The notes beneath the pieces were generated by a model that searched no databases, was not told the DNA's origin, and worked only from the letters and a program-made list of their open reading frames with translations. Source: an uncultured Oscillospiraceae bacterium (GTDB taxonomy: Bacteria; Bacillota; Clostridia; Oscillospirales; Ruminococcaceae). Taken from it: a DNA stretch of 64,000 bases. Numbering within the stretch: position 1 is the first letter of the stretch; every line of letters begins with the position of its first letter. Both the position numbers and the translations under genes were made by a program. Below, piece after piece: positions 1 through 7,516 of this stretch. The stretch is taken from positions 62,001 through 126,000 of the forward strand of contig CASGAN010000002.1 in NCBI GenBank assembly GCA_949299455.1, in the 5' to 3' direction.

Positions 1-51
1 GAATTTATGAATCAGGTGCAAAGCCGCCTTGAGGTGTATATTACGGAATAA
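1..51 (+). CDS. 3' end of an upstream gene, possibly the sugar-binding lipoprotein
   Basis: Only the last 16 codons are present, reading EFMNQVQSRLEVYITE and then TAA. Two binding-protein-dependent ABC permeases follow directly. In such operons the gene before the first permease is usually the extracellular solute-binding protein, and a C-terminal helix of this kind fits one. This is inferred from position only, because the fragment is too short to recognise. Confidence 0.45.
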   Translation, partial: EFMNQVQSRLEVYITE

Positions 52-78
52 ACAAAAACAGCGTTTGGAGGTGATCAT

Positions 79-969
79 ATGCGCACAGGGATAAAACATC
101 GCGGACTCACGATGGCAAAGCGAAACAAGCTCATTGGATTTGCATTGTTTTCGCCGTTTTTGATCGGCTTCGTTGTGTTTTATGTCGCACCGTTTTTGCT
201 GAGCGTCGTGTATTCGTTTACAAAAGGCGTTGTGGAGTTTACGTTTGTCGGATTCGATAACTATACCGAAGTGTTCGAGTCTCCGGCGTTTCAGATTGCA
301 GCGACAAATACGTTCAAGTTTCTGCTCATCGGCGTACCGCTGATTATGGTGCTGTCGATTCTGCTGGCACTGGTGCTGCACCGTGCATTCCGCGGTGTGT
401 CGTGGTACCGGAGTATTTTCTTGCTTCCGCTCGTCATCCCGGTGGCATCGGCAGTCATGGCATTCCAGGTATTCTTCGCATATTCCGGCGTCGTGAACAC
501 ATGGCTGCAGCAAATCGGACTTGTGCCCATAAACTGGCTCGACTCCGATATGGCGTTCAGCCTGCTGGTCGGACTGTATATCTGGAAAAACGTCGGCTAT
601 AACATCATTTTGCTTTTGGCAGGACTCAACGGCATTCCGGATGAGCTGTATGAAGTGAGCAGGTTAGAGGGCGCGACACGATTCCAAACGCTCCGGTATG
701 TGACACTGCCGCTCTTAATGCCGACGATGTTTTTCGTGGTGATTATTTCGATCATCAATTCGTTCAAAAGCTTCCGGGAAGCATTTCTGCTGTCGGGTAC
801 GCTGCCGCATACAAGCATTTATCTGTTACAGCACTTCATGAACAACAACTTTGAAAATTTAAACTATCAGCGGCTCTCGGTGGCAGCATTTCTGACGTTT
901 TTGGTGATCATTTCTTTAGTTTGCGTGTACTTTTTTGCCCGGAAAAAATTCTTTGAATATGAGATGTAG
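79..969 (+). CDS. Sugar ABC transporter permease, MalF/UgpA type
   Basis: Inner-membrane subunit of a carbohydrate importer of the CUT1 class. The 296-residue protein has about six hydrophobic segments, starting with one near residues 18-42. Near residues 192-215 it carries the EAA loop (YEVSRLEGATRFQTLRYV), which docks on the ATPase. The start at 79 is preceded by GGAGGTGATC. An internal ATG at codon 12 would also work but has no better ribosome site. The second permease follows 15 bp downstream, which is the usual heterodimer arrangement. No ATPase gene is in view, and importers of this class often share an MsmK-type ATPase encoded elsewhere. The substrate cannot be told from the sequence. 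Confidence 0.92.
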   Translation: MRTGIKHRGLTMAKRNKLIGFALFSPFLIGFVVFYVAPFLLSVVYSFTKGVVEFTFVGFDNYTEVFESPAFQIAATNTFKFLLIGVPLIMVLSILLALVLHRAFRGVSWYRSIFLLPLVIPVASAVMAFQVFFAYSGVVNTWLQQIGLVPINWLDSDMAFSLLVGLYIWKNVGYNIILLLAGLNGIPDELYEVSRLEGATRFQTLRYVTLPLLMPTMFFVVIISIINSFKSFREAFLLSGTLPHTSIYLLQHFMNNNFENLNYQRLSVAAFLTFLVIISLVCVYFFARKKFFEYEM

Positions 970-984
970 AAAGGAGCTGATCGC

Positions 985-1836
985 ATGAAGAAAAAAGGAC
1001 GGTTTGCTTTCTACGGCAAGCACGGGATGCTTCTCATATGTTCGGTGGTGATCCTGCTGCCGCTGGTATACACGGTGTGCAACTCGTTTATGGCAACGTC
1101 GGAGATTAACCATTACTATGCGGGAATCAACGCGCAAAACGGTACGACGGCGTTTCATCTGATTCCGGACATGTTTTCGCTTGACAGCTATTATAAGGTG
1201 TTTGTCGGACGGCCGGACTATCTGATGAAATTCTGGATTTCGCTGTTTTTGACGTCGGCAATCGTCATCGGACAGCTTATCATCTCTGTGCTGGCGGGAT
1301 ATGCGCTCGCAAAATTTGCGCTTCCGTTCCGGAATTTCTTTATGTTTGTCATTATTGCACTGATGATGATGCCGTATCAGGTTACGCTCGTTTCCAATTA
1401 TATTGTGCTCGAGAAAATCGGTCTTTTGAATACATATTGGGCACTGGTGCTTCCCGGTATTTTCTCGCCGTTCGGCGTGTTTTTGATGCGGCAGATCCTT
1501 TCGACGATGCCGGACGCCATTTTGGAAGCCGCAAAGCTTGACGGCGCGAATCAGTTTCAGCTGATTCGAAAAATCATCGTGCCAAGCTGTAAAAGCGGCA
1601 TCGTTTCGCTTGTCATTTTAAGCTTTATTGATTATTGGAATATGGTAGAACAGCCGCTTATTTATCTTGACGATCCGACGCGTTATCCGTTGTCGGTGTT
1701 TTTGGCGCACTTTAACTCGTCGAATCTCGGATTGTCGTTTACGTGCGGCGTGCTGGCGATGATTCCGGTGCTGCTGTTATTCTGGCTGTTTGAAAATGAT
1801 TTGACCAAAGGCATTGCCTTTTCGAGTCTGAAATAG
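985..1836 (+). CDS. Sugar ABC transporter permease, MalG/UgpE type
   Basis: Second permease of the CUT1 importer, 283 residues. It has an N-terminal membrane segment, a periplasm-facing loop rich in polar residues, and then five further hydrophobic stretches. The EAA loop LEAAKLDGANQFQLIRKI sits near residues 176-194, the normal place for MalG-type subunits. The ribosome site AAAGGAG lies just after the stop of the first permease. The two genes should be co-transcribed and form one channel. The genes that follow encode an adaptor and a MacB-like protein, which is not a usual neighbour set for a sugar importer. Confidence 0.92.
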   Translation: MKKKGRFAFYGKHGMLLICSVVILLPLVYTVCNSFMATSEINHYYAGINAQNGTTAFHLIPDMFSLDSYYKVFVGRPDYLMKFWISLFLTSAIVIGQLIISVLAGYALAKFALPFRNFFMFVIIALMMMPYQVTLVSNYIVLEKIGLLNTYWALVLPGIFSPFGVFLMRQILSTMPDAILEAAKLDGANQFQLIRKIIVPSCKSGIVSLVILSFIDYWNMVEQPLIYLDDPTRYPLSVFLAHFNSSNLGLSFTCGVLAMIPVLLLFWLFENDLTKGIAFSSLK

Positions 1837-1851
1837 AAAGGCGGGAGTGTT

Positions 1852-2877
1852 GTGAAAAAGAGAAAGATCATTATTCGATTGACGGTAGGTTTTTTGATTC
1901 TCATGGTTGTGTGCACGATGCTGTCACGAACGGTATATCGTCTGATGCTGCCGGATGTGCGCGTTGCCTATCCGACAACCCGGTCGCTGACAGACCCGAT
2001 GACCTACAGCGCGCAGATCGGATATAGAAACACTGAGGACGTGACCGCACAGGTGGAGTGGGAAGTGCTCACCGTTGATGTGCAGGTCGGAAACGAAGTG
2101 AAAGCCGGACAGCAGCTGATGACGGTTCAATCGGAAAAATCGGATCTTGAACGCAAACAGCTCGTACTGAATCAGAAAATGGCGCAAGCCCGTGTAAACA
2201 GTGCGGCAGGTATGGAACGGGAACAGGCGCAGATTGATTTGGAGAAAGCAGAGCTTGCACTTCGTGAACACGATGAGATCTATCCGAAAGACGGGATCGT
2301 TGTCGCGAAAAAGGACGGAATCGTATGTGAGGTAAACTGCAAGCCGAACCAGACAGTGACCGGGACGCTTATACGTGTAAAAACGGCACATACATCGTAT
2401 GATGTCACATGGGAAGTGCCGATGCAGAATGCCGGCAAATTTGAACTTGAGGATACCGTTGAGTGCATTGTTTCAAACAGTGAATCACTGCTGTTTCAAG
2501 GCAAGCCGCCCATTTCTGAGATCTCGGTGCCGGACGAAACGGGCATAGTGACCATGACAGCGGCGTTTGCGGCACAGCGCGATATTTTTACAACCGATGC
2601 AGCAATCGTCACGATGACGCCGCCGTCTACAACCTATGAAACGGTTGTACCGCGTTCGAGTCTGCAAAAAACAGGCGACAGCGATGCCATTTATGTGGTG
2701 AATGCGCAGCCTGGTATTTTCGGCGAGAATCTGACAGTGCGGCTCATGCCTGTGACAGTGCTCGAACAGAACAACCGATATGCGGCAATTCAGGTGAAAC
2801 TCGAACGGACAGACCGCATTGTTGTGAATACATCAAAACCACTGGTTGACGGTGCGGATGTGAAGATTGTAGAATAG
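1852..2877 (+). CDS. Membrane-fusion (HlyD-like) adaptor protein
   Basis: A GTG start with GGGAG upstream gives 341 residues. There is one N-terminal membrane anchor (residues 6-24), then a split lipoyl/biotinyl-like half motif around residues 72-95 (VLTVDVQVGNEVKAGQQL) and a short charged helical hairpin (about 96-137). The second lipoyl half follows (DGIVVAKKDGIVCEVN), and then beta-barrel-like segments. This order is that of periplasmic adaptor proteins (HlyD/MacA/YknX family), which in monoderms work with MacB-type ABC exporters. The next gene encodes a MacB-like membrane protein, so the two probably act together. No export ATPase is next to them, so the partner ATPase is unknown. Confidence 0.75.
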   Translation: MKKRKIIIRLTVGFLILMVVCTMLSRTVYRLMLPDVRVAYPTTRSLTDPMTYSAQIGYRNTEDVTAQVEWEVLTVDVQVGNEVKAGQQLMTVQSEKSDLERKQLVLNQKMAQARVNSAAGMEREQAQIDLEKAELALREHDEIYPKDGIVVAKKDGIVCEVNCKPNQTVTGTLIRVKTAHTSYDVTWEVPMQNAGKFELEDTVECIVSNSESLLFQGKPPISEISVPDETGIVTMTAAFAAQRDIFTTDAAIVTMTPPSTTYETVVPRSSLQKTGDSDAIYVVNAQPGIFGENLTVRLMPVTVLEQNNRYAAIQVKLERTDRIVVNTSKPLVDGADVKIVE

Positions 2878-2888
2878 AGGGAGCGAAT

Positions 2889-4010
2889 ATGAAACGAAAC
2901 ATCATTTGCGCGTGCGGCTGTCTTTTGTTGTTCCTCGGTTCGTTTTTCGCTTGGCAGAACCTCATCAAAGCGGCGGAGCGCACATATCCCGACGCGATCA
3001 GCTTTCCGCTTGATGAAACGGTTTATATGCGGTTTACCGATCTAAAATCGGAGCAGATGTCGCTTTCCTTTACGCAGAACGGAATGATTACAAAACCGGG
3101 AGGCGAACAGCCGGTTCCGGCACAGATTACTTTTACCGATGAGCGGTTTGGTGAACGGGTTTCGCTTTCGTTTGTGAACGGGAATTATTTTTCGGTTGCC
3201 GACAGCGCGGAGGAAAACCGCTGGGCAGTCATCAGTGAAAAGACAGCGACCGAACTGTTTTTTACAACGGATGCTGTCGGTGCATCGCTTACAATCGGGG
3301 AAGAGGAATACACCGTCTGCGGCGTATATCAAAGCGATGATTCTTTACTTTGGCAGTTTTCGGCGGACAACAGGGAAACGGTGTATGTGCCGTACGGTGC
3401 GCTCGAAAACTGGAAAGCACTGCGCTGTCAGACACTGCTCATTGATCCGGATGCGGCTGCGTTTACGGCGGAGGCGTCCGACCGCGTGTATGAGTGGACA
3501 GGACAGCTGGTCGACGCCGAGACATGCACCAATTATCGGGATTTGCGCGCGGTTTACCGGTTTTTAACAGGACTGTTCTGGTTCTATGCGGGAAGCCTTG
3601 TGACTGTGGTACTGCTGTTTTATGCGTGGCGGCAGGGGAAAAAGGGATATCTGCGCTATATCAAAACACAGCGGATCCCCAAAACGTATTGGGGTGCGTC
3701 GCTCGGATTCGTGCTGGCGGCGGGGCTGATTGTTTGGGCAGTGTCGTTTGATGCGGTACTGCCGTCGACAATGTTACCGACGGAGAATTTATTCGACATT
3801 TCCCACTATGTCACTGAATGGATCGGAAACATTCAGGAGTTTCACGGAAGTGCGCTGTTTGACGAATGGCGGTCGTATGCATTTGTAAGCGGAAAGTGGA
3901 TTTTCCTGCTTGCAGGGAGCACGGGTTTATTGTATACTGTGCTGTTTGCCCTCGTGATGCGGATTGTGCGCAAGATTTCGTGGCTTTCGAAGGATGAATC
4001 GATTGAATAA
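2889..4010 (+). CDS. MacB-like membrane protein with extracellular core domain
   Basis: The 373-residue protein has an N-terminal membrane segment (residues 6-24) followed by an extracytoplasmic domain of about 190 residues. That domain resembles the MacB periplasmic core: a stretch around residues 78-140 reads as an allele of the 'V.GNYF...ISE..A..LF....' pattern. Three further membrane segments follow near residues 225-245, 265-285 and 340-362. The FtsX/MacB architecture matches, but the C-terminal FtsX signature is weak. It is co-transcribed with the adaptor gene 11 bp upstream (ribosome site GAGGGAG). The role is inferred to be the permease side of an adaptor-dependent exporter. No cognate ATPase is visible. 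Confidence 0.6.
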   Translation: MKRNIICACGCLLLFLGSFFAWQNLIKAAERTYPDAISFPLDETVYMRFTDLKSEQMSLSFTQNGMITKPGGEQPVPAQITFTDERFGERVSLSFVNGNYFSVADSAEENRWAVISEKTATELFFTTDAVGASLTIGEEEYTVCGVYQSDDSLLWQFSADNRETVYVPYGALENWKALRCQTLLIDPDAAAFTAEASDRVYEWTGQLVDAETCTNYRDLRAVYRFLTGLFWFYAGSLVTVVLLFYAWRQGKKGYLRYIKTQRIPKTYWGASLGFVLAAGLIVWAVSFDAVLPSTMLPTENLFDISHYVTEWIGNIQEFHGSALFDEWRSYAFVSGKWIFLLAGSTGLLYTVLFALVMRIVRKISWLSKDESIE

Positions 4011-4017
4011 CAAATAA

Positions 4018-4052
4018 AAGCGATGATGAGTGTTCCTCATCGGCCTTTTATA
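4018..4052 (+). terminator. Weak hairpin after the first operon
   Basis: GATGAG and CTCATC form a six-pair stem around TGTTC. The stem is preceded by AAAAG and followed by CCTTTT, so it may end transcription of the importer/adaptor operon. The hairpin is short and the T-run modest. Confidence 0.45.
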
Positions 4053-4077
4053 AAACTTGATCAGGAGAATGATGTTT

Positions 4078-4434
4078 ATGCTGAAATTTATCTGTTATCC
4101 AAAATGCACCACTTGTCAAAAGGAGAAAAAGTGGCTGGACGAAAACCACATGGAATACGATCTGCGGGATATTAAAACAGATCGTCCTACGTTAGAGGAG
4201 CTGACGGCGTGGTACAAGATGAGCGGTCTGCCGCTCAAACGGTTTTTTAACACGAGCGGACTGCTGTATAAGTCGTTGGCGTTAAAAGACAAGCTTCCCG
4301 CGATGACCGAAGACGAGATGCTCAGTCTGCTGTCGACGGATGGGATGCTTGTGAAGCGTCCGATTTTGGTTGGAGACGATTTTGTACTGGTAGGGTTTAA
4401 AGAGGCTGAGTGGAAGCAAGCACTTTTATCATGA
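4078..4434 (+). CDS. Spx/ArsC-family thioredoxin-fold protein
   Basis: The protein is 118 residues from the ATG at 4078, with AGGAG ten bases upstream. ATGs at 4069 and 4072 lie too close to that site. The N-terminus carries CYPKCTTCQKEKKW, the thioredoxin-fold CxxC-type active loop of the ArsC/Spx/YffB group. Later it has the family's KRFFNTSG and LVKRPILV stretches. Members either reduce substrates with glutathione-like thiols or, as Spx/MgsR, bind RNA polymerase. The length and the 'RPILVGDD' segment suit the YffB/ArsC-like branch, and no true arsenate operon surrounds it. It forms a single-gene unit between a weak and a strong terminator. Confidence 0.85.
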   Translation: MLKFICYPKCTTCQKEKKWLDENHMEYDLRDIKTDRPTLEELTAWYKMSGLPLKRFFNTSGLLYKSLALKDKLPAMTEDEMLSLLSTDGMLVKRPILVGDDFVLVGFKEAEWKQALLS

Positions 4435-4443
4435 TTTTAATTA

Positions 4444-4476
4444 AAGAAGGCGCCCCATAGGGGCGCCTTCTTTATT
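4444..4476 (+). terminator. Strong intrinsic terminator
   Basis: AAGAAGGCGCCCC pairs perfectly with GGGGCGCCTTCTT around a three-base loop, then TTATTT. An almost identical copy lies at 24972. Confidence 0.9.
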
Positions 4477-4551
4477 TGATTCAATATTTGCAGCAAAGTA
4501 TGTATGTGTGGCATATCTTTGCAGCCGGTAAATTTATCACAGTACCTTTCC

Positions 4552-4580
4552 TTGAAAATAACCTTTTTTGGTGATATAAT
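4552..4580 (+). promoter_or_regulatory. Sigma-A type promoter for the response regulator gene
   Basis: TTGAAA at 4552-4557 and TATAAT at 4575-4580 are 17 bases apart. The transcript would have a leader of about 150 nt before the coding region; no recognisable riboswitch is seen in that leader. Confidence 0.7.
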
Positions 4581-4734
4581 TTTTATATTTAGTAAGAATA
4601 TCGATATGTGAATGAGCGCGAAAATAGACAAAATCACTGCAGGTCGGACACAGTCCGAAATTGTTTTTTCAATTCAACTGCACAAATGATTCGAACAGGA
4701 ATCTGAAATACAACATCAGAAAGGAGAAATATTT

Positions 4735-5832
4735 ACGGAACAAGGACTTTCTTTTGAAAATCAGAATTCGACGGGAACGATTTTGATTGTCGATGACAAC
4801 GAAATTAACCGTGCAGTGCTGATTCATATATTTTCGTCCTCTTATAAAATCGAAGAGGCGGAAAACGGCAAGGTCGCTATGGAAAAGCTGATTGCGCACA
4901 AGGAAGAGATTTGCGCGGTTCTTTTGGATATTGTCATGCCGGTGATGGATGGCATGGAAGTCCTCGAAAAACTGGATGCGCTCGGATGGATGGATAAAAT
5001 TCCGGTTTTTCTGATTACTGCGGAAACGGCAGGCGAGACACTTCAAAAAGCATATGCGATGGGTGTCATGGATGTCATTGCAAAGCCGGTGATTCCTTAT
5101 GTCGTACAGCGCCGGATTGGTTCTGTCATAGAGTTGTTCCGTGCACGGAAGCGCTTGCGCTGTACAGTTGAAGAGCAGCGTACGGAAATTTCAGAACAGG
5201 CCGAGCAAATACTGCAATTGAACATGGGGATGATCGAGGCACTGTCTACAGCGATTGAATTTCGCAGCGGTGAATCAGGGGGACATGTGCGCCGTATTCA
5301 TGATATTACCAAGATGATGCTGACATCTACTGAGCTCGGAAAAGGTCTGACGCAGGATACCATCTCTCAAATATCGCTTGCGGCAATCATGCATGATGTC
5401 GGAAAAATAGCGATTCCTGATCATGTTTTAAACAAACCCGGCAAGCTTACGCCGGATGAGTTTGAACTGATGAAGACGCATACTGTGCAGGGCGGACTGC
5501 TTTTGCAAAAAATTCCGCAAATAAAAGAGCACACTGCTTTTATTTATGCGTACGATATTGCGCGCCATCATCATGAACGCTGGGACGGACGAGGATATCC
5601 GGATGGTTTGAAAGGGGACCAAATCTCCATTTGGGCACAAATCGTTTCGATTGCAGATGTCTATGATGCATTGGTAAGCAAACGGGTTTACAAAGATGCG
5701 TTTTCAGCTAAGGAAGCGTTGGATATGATTTGCCGGGGAGAATGCGGGGTATTTAATCCTGTTTTGATTCGGTGCTTTTTGAGTATCGAGCACGAGCTTC
5801 GAAATATCTATGAAAGCGAGGAGATTGGATGA
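4735..5832 (+). CDS. Response regulator with HD-GYP c-di-GMP phosphodiesterase output
   Basis: The receiver domain spans about residues 15-135, with the acidic pair in IVDDNE and phospho-acceptor Asp65 in LLDIVMPVMDG. A linking helix leads to an HD-GYP domain: H220-D221 in MHDVGKIAIP, HHHERW near 280, and G287-Y288-P289. The family hydrolyses c-di-GMP. The first conventional start would be TTG 4783, directly at the receiver's first strand and without a clear ribosome site. An AAAGGAG lies exactly 8 bases before an in-frame ACG at 4735, which gives a normal 16-residue lead (EQGLSFENQ...). I take ACG, or a mutated ATG, as the start. The HPt gene overlaps its stop by four bases. Confidence 0.88.
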   Translation, partial: TEQGLSFENQNSTGTILIVDDNEINRAVLIHIFSSSYKIEEAENGKVAMEKLIAHKEEICAVLLDIVMPVMDGMEVLEKLDALGWMDKIPVFLITAETAGETLQKAYAMGVMDVIAKPVIPYVVQRRIGSVIELFRARKRLRCTVEEQRTEISEQAEQILQLNMGMIEALSTAIEFRSGESGGHVRRIHDITKMMLTSTELGKGLTQDTISQISLAAIMHDVGKIAIPDHVLNKPGKLTPDEFELMKTHTVQGGLLLQKIPQIKEHTAFIYAYDIARHHHERWDGRGYPDGLKGDQISIWAQIVSIADVYDALVSKRVYKDAFSAKEALDMICRGECGVFNPVLIRCFLSIEHELRNIYESEEIG

Positions 5833-6182
5833 CAGACGAACGGAAACAAGCGTTATCAGAAGCCGGAATAGCTGTTAAAGAGGCGCTCGAACGTTTGATG
5901 GGAAGTGAAATGCTGTTTGAACGGCTTTTAAATAAGTTTGCAGAGGACAAAACGTATGCATTGCTGCTGCAGGCAATGGCGCAAAAAGAGTGGGAGCAGG
6001 CAGTGCATGCTGCGCATACATTAAAAGGAGTATGTGCCAATTTGTCGATGGAGCGTTTGTATCGCTTGCTTGAAAAACAGGTGGAATTGCTCAGACAAGG
6101 TGAATGGGACGGTGCAGCAGAATTGATGCCTGCCGTTACCCAGGAATATGAAACGCTTTTATTAACCATAAAATGCGGATGA
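5829..6182 (+). CDS. HPt histidine phosphotransfer protein
   Basis: The protein is 117 residues, with an ATG overlapping the upstream stop (ATGA) and GAGGAG before it. It is mostly helical, with the phosphotransfer signature AAHTLKGVCANL; His63 is the likely phosphorylated residue. HPt proteins shuttle phosphoryl groups between hybrid kinases and response regulators. The HD-GYP response regulator just upstream is the obvious acceptor. The hybrid histidine kinase at 22373, which ends in its own receiver, is a plausible donor in the same locus. That pairing is inferred from proximity. Confidence 0.88.
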   Translation: MTDERKQALSEAGIAVKEALERLMGSEMLFERLLNKFAEDKTYALLLQAMAQKEWEQAVHAAHTLKGVCANLSMERLYRLLEKQVELLRQGEWDGAAELMPAVTQEYETLLLTIKCG

Positions 6183-6337
6183 TCATAAAAGTGCGCAGGG
6201 CAGCATAAATATGATTGAGAAAGGCGCATCCAAGTCATATGAAGCAGAAATCGGCTGTGTGACTCAAAATTTGTGCATCAATGGATAGATCGCTGATATT
6301 GATGTAAGTTTGAATAAGACAGCAGAGGGGTAAATCC

Positions 6338-6366
6338 TTGACAAAGATTTTAGACTCATATATAAT
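6338..6366 (+). promoter_or_regulatory. Consensus promoter of the polysaccharide operon
   Basis: TTGACA at 6338-6343 and TATAAT at 6361-6366 have a 17-base spacer, a perfect sigma-A promoter. It directs transcription into the c-di-GMP riboswitch. Confidence 0.85.
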
Positions 6367-6405
6367 GAAATAAAGTATTTTGTGTTTTCTGCAATTGTAT
6401 AAAAA

Positions 6406-6494
6406 TGAAATTTGGCAAACTTGATGAAAATCAAGGACGCAAAGTTGAGAGGCTAAGGTGATCGTCACTATGCCCGTCTGGCTGCAACCATTTC
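6406..6494 (+). ncRNA. Cyclic-di-GMP-I (GEMM) riboswitch aptamer
   Basis: The conserved core is present in order: GGCAAAC, a GAAA tetraloop within GATGAAAATC, GGACGCAAAG, GGCTAAGG, then GTCTGGCTGC. GAAAT before and CCATTTC after the core can pair as P1. The class binds c-di-GMP. The 3' side of the aptamer, from GGCTGC through CCATTTC, is also the 5' arm of the following terminator. Folding of the bound aptamer should therefore prevent termination, making this a predicted ON switch. It precedes the nine-gene operon starting at 6577. Confidence 0.88.
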
Positions 6495-6527
6495 TGGGGA
6501 TTTCCAGAATGGCTTGCAGCCTTTTTT
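6480..6527 (+). terminator. Riboswitch-controlled terminator
   Basis: GGCTGCAACCATT.CTGG pairs with CCAG.AATGG.TTGCAGCC and is followed by six T residues. Its 5' arm is shared with the aptamer, so this is the expression platform. Confidence 0.88.
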
Positions 6528-6576
6528 GTTATTCAAAGCAGCATTTAATTTTTTTATCTGAAAGGAACGAGATAAA

Positions 6577-7293
6577 ATGAAGTTTGTTGTCAATAAGAAA
6601 AATATCGTCATTGTCTTGTCCTGTGTTCTAATTGTAGGAATCTGTGTTGGGGCGGCGGTTTTTGTCGCCAGCGGCCGTCAGTATGAGATGTTTACAAACA
6701 CGCAGTCTGATCAAACGGCTTCGGATACTGATGCCAATACAGCGCCGGGTGAAAACGGAGATGAGGGTGTAGTAGAAGCAAAAGGCGTTTCTGTTACGGT
6801 ACCGTCTGATATTCCCAAAGAACTGGATCCTCTTCGATATGTTAAGCAAGCATACGAACTGAAATATCTTATGGCGATTGACTCCTTTTCAAAAGCGGAA
6901 GATCTTCCTGTGAATCCAACTGTACAGTATGCGTTTTGCTATCTGTATGCGGGGAGTGGCTGTCTTGTGGATTACAAGACGTCTGCCATGACCTATCGCG
7001 AAGCATCAGAAACGGAAATCCGAAAACAGATTGAGCTGCTGTTTGGTTCCTGTCCGATTGACGTTACATCAAGCGATCTTTATTCTGCCGGGAAGAAAAG
7101 TTTTGAAATGTGGCAGCCGAACTATAGCCGGGATGTTTATGCAACGGCTTCTGTGCGTGCAGCAGACACCGGTGACTATCAAATTGAAGCGACCTATTTT
7201 GAAAACAGCGATAAAAAACAAGTGAAAGATACCGTTGTGATAACGGTGCGCAAAGCAGACAACAACACATTTATACTGGTTTCTATGACCTGA
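6577..7293 (+). CDS. Membrane-anchored protein of unknown function, first gene of the c-di-GMP operon
   Basis: The protein is 238 residues, with an N-terminal membrane anchor (residues 9-31). An acidic, low-complexity linker (about 38-65) follows, then an extracellular domain of about 165 residues that I do not recognise. That domain contains two cysteines near 126 and 136 and a C-terminal beta-rich part resembling small extracellular repeats (YATASVRAADTGDYQIEATY). AAAGGAACGAG precedes the ATG. It is the first gene under the c-di-GMP riboswitch and lies 21 bp before the next gene. A structural or accessory role in surface polysaccharide assembly is only inferred from the operon. Confidence 0.75.
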   Translation: MKFVVNKKNIVIVLSCVLIVGICVGAAVFVASGRQYEMFTNTQSDQTASDTDANTAPGENGDEGVVEAKGVSVTVPSDIPKELDPLRYVKQAYELKYLMAIDSFSKAEDLPVNPTVQYAFCYLYAGSGCLVDYKTSAMTYREASETEIRKQIELLFGSCPIDVTSSDLYSAGKKSFEMWQPNYSRDVYATASVRAADTGDYQIEATYFENSDKKQVKDTVVITVRKADNNTFILVSMT

Positions 7294-7314
7294 CGGGAAA
7301 GGAGAAAACCTGAT

Positions 7315-7500
7315 ATGGCAACAAAAGAACCGTTGGAAGATTTGGTCAAAGCACTGATTCCGATTTTTGAACAGCTTGAGGCGGTTCAAAAGCAGTATGG
7401 CGACATTTTAAGAGAATACGGACAAAGCCATGAGATCACAACAGAAGAGGAACGGACAGATGCTGCCATTAAAATGATGCGCAAGTATTCCAATTTGTAA
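7315..7500 (+). CDS. Small helical protein, unknown
   Basis: The protein is 61 residues, without a membrane segment, and likely forms two amphipathic helices (LVKALIPIFEQLEAVQKQ and ERTDAAIKMMRKYS). AAAGGAGAAAACCTGAT precedes its ATG. It is tightly placed between two operon genes (21 bp and 16 bp gaps), so it is very likely real. It may bind one of the membrane partners as a small cytoplasmic regulator. No family is recognised. Confidence 0.65.
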   Translation: MATKEPLEDLVKALIPIFEQLEAVQKQYGDILREYGQSHEITTEEERTDAAIKMMRKYSNL

Positions 7501-7516
7501 TGCAGGAGAAATAGAA

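Noticed and set aside
4783..4785. TTG 4783 as the start of the HD-GYP response regulator
   Set aside because: It begins exactly at the first receiver strand and lacks a ribosome site. A well-spaced AAAGGAG points to the codon at 4735. Some use of TTG cannot be excluded.
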